This document shows positions 5,708 through 6,027 of a DNA stretch of 6,027 nt, in pieces (within the stretch, counting starts at the first letter, position 1; each line of letters opens with the position of its first letter). Below the pieces are notes generated by a model. That model saw only the letters and a program-made list of their open reading frames with translations. It had not been told where the DNA came from and made no database searches. This DNA comes from an uncultured Actinomyces sp. Lineage in GTDB: Bacteria; Actinomycetota; Actinomycetes; Actinomycetales; Actinomycetaceae. The DNA lies in NCBI GenBank assembly GCA_915069725.1, contig CAJZFF010000127.1, positions 1 to 6,027 on the forward strand, read 5' to 3'. Made by a program: the position numbers and the translations under genes.

Positions 5708-6027
5708 CTAGTCGTCCAGGGCATCGCGCAACCGGCCCAGCATGGTGCGCGAACCGGGGGCGGGCTCGACCCGGGTGTGGGCGGTGGACAGAGCCATGTC
5801 GTAGACGTCGAGCACCTCGTCGGTGACCGCGGACCAGTCGTAGCGGCCGACCACCTGACTGGCCGCCTGGACGCGGGCCTGGGCGGCCGCGGCGTCCTGC
5901 AGGGTGTCGATGATGACTCGGGCCAGGTCGCCGCCGTCCTCGTTGCGGAACAGGGCCCCGTAACGGCCCTCGCCGAGCACGTCGGAGAAGGCCTTGAGGT
6001 CGGAGGCGATGACCCGGGTGCCGGCGG
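5708..6027 (-). CDS. pimA: Phosphatidylinositol alpha-mannosyltransferase PimA, C-terminal part (cut by window edge)
   Basis: PimA transfers mannose from GDP-mannose to phosphatidylinositol on the cytosolic face of the membrane, the first step of phosphatidylinositol mannoside synthesis in actinobacteria. Only about 106 C-terminal residues of this GT4/GT-B enzyme are visible. AGTRVIASDLKAF matches the end of the nucleotide-sugar-binding loop that follows the EX7E motif, whose glutamates lie outside the window. YGALFRNEDGGDLA follows, then QVVGRYDWSAVTDEVLDVYD, the closing helix that crosses back over the N-terminal domain in this family. A short variable tail ends in DALDD. A generic GT4 glycosyltransferase cannot be fully excluded from this fragment, but the RYDWS ending and the downstream gene order favour PimA. 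The stop lies 32 bases before the LemA-like gene. Confidence 0.82.
   Translation of the reverse strand, partial: AGTRVIASDLKAFSDVLGEGRYGALFRNEDGGDLARVIIDTLQDAAAAQARVQAASQVVGRYDWSAVTDEVLDVYDMALSTAHTRVEPAPGSRTMLGRLRDALDD

Overview
This window looks like chromosomal DNA from a high-GC actinobacterium, most likely of the Actinomyces type. Three things point that way: high GC with strong third-position bias, a phosphatidylinositol mannosyltransferase gene (pimA), and the actinobacterial gene order pimA ... pdxS / pdxT / yebC / ruvC. The genus is an inference from gene order and protein character, not a database match. All eight genes lie on the minus strand, so transcription runs from high to low coordinates. 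Both end genes are cut by the window.

In transcription order: the C-terminal part of PimA (6027-5708); a LemA-like single-pass membrane protein (5675-4908); a PrsW-family intramembrane metalloprotease (4903-3599); a 163-base intergenic stretch with a possible promoter and a clean 17-bp dyad; PdxS, the PLP synthase subunit (3435-2533); a Nudix hydrolase (2536-1883); PdxT, the PLP synthase glutaminase subunit (1873-1136); a YebC/TACO1-family protein (1091-327); and the N-terminal part of RuvC (322-1).

The genes fall into two tightly packed blocks. The first is a cell-envelope block (pimA, LemA-like, prsW), with 32- and 4-base gaps. The second is a pyridoxal-phosphate block (pdxS, nudix, pdxT) followed by yebC and ruvC. 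Its junctions are a 4-base GTGA overlap, a 9-base gap with the stop codon inside the Shine-Dalgarno sequence, a 44-base gap and a 4-base gap. Several junctions therefore look translationally coupled. The only sizeable non-coding stretch is 3436-3598, the natural place for a promoter serving the pdxS block.

PdxS and PdxT together form the DXP-independent PLP synthase. A complete Nudix gene sits between the two. YebC is a broadly conserved translation/regulatory factor, and RuvC resolves Holliday junctions.

The points most worth a second look are: ruvC appears to lack any ATG, GTG or TTG start and probably uses CTG; the Nudix gene is embedded between the two PLP-synthase subunits; a LemA-like protein sits beside a PrsW protease; and a dyad lies over the candidate pdxS promoter. 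I see no mobile elements, CRISPR arrays, RNA genes, or clear evidence of a wholly new system. Most of the window is conserved actinobacterial housekeeping content.
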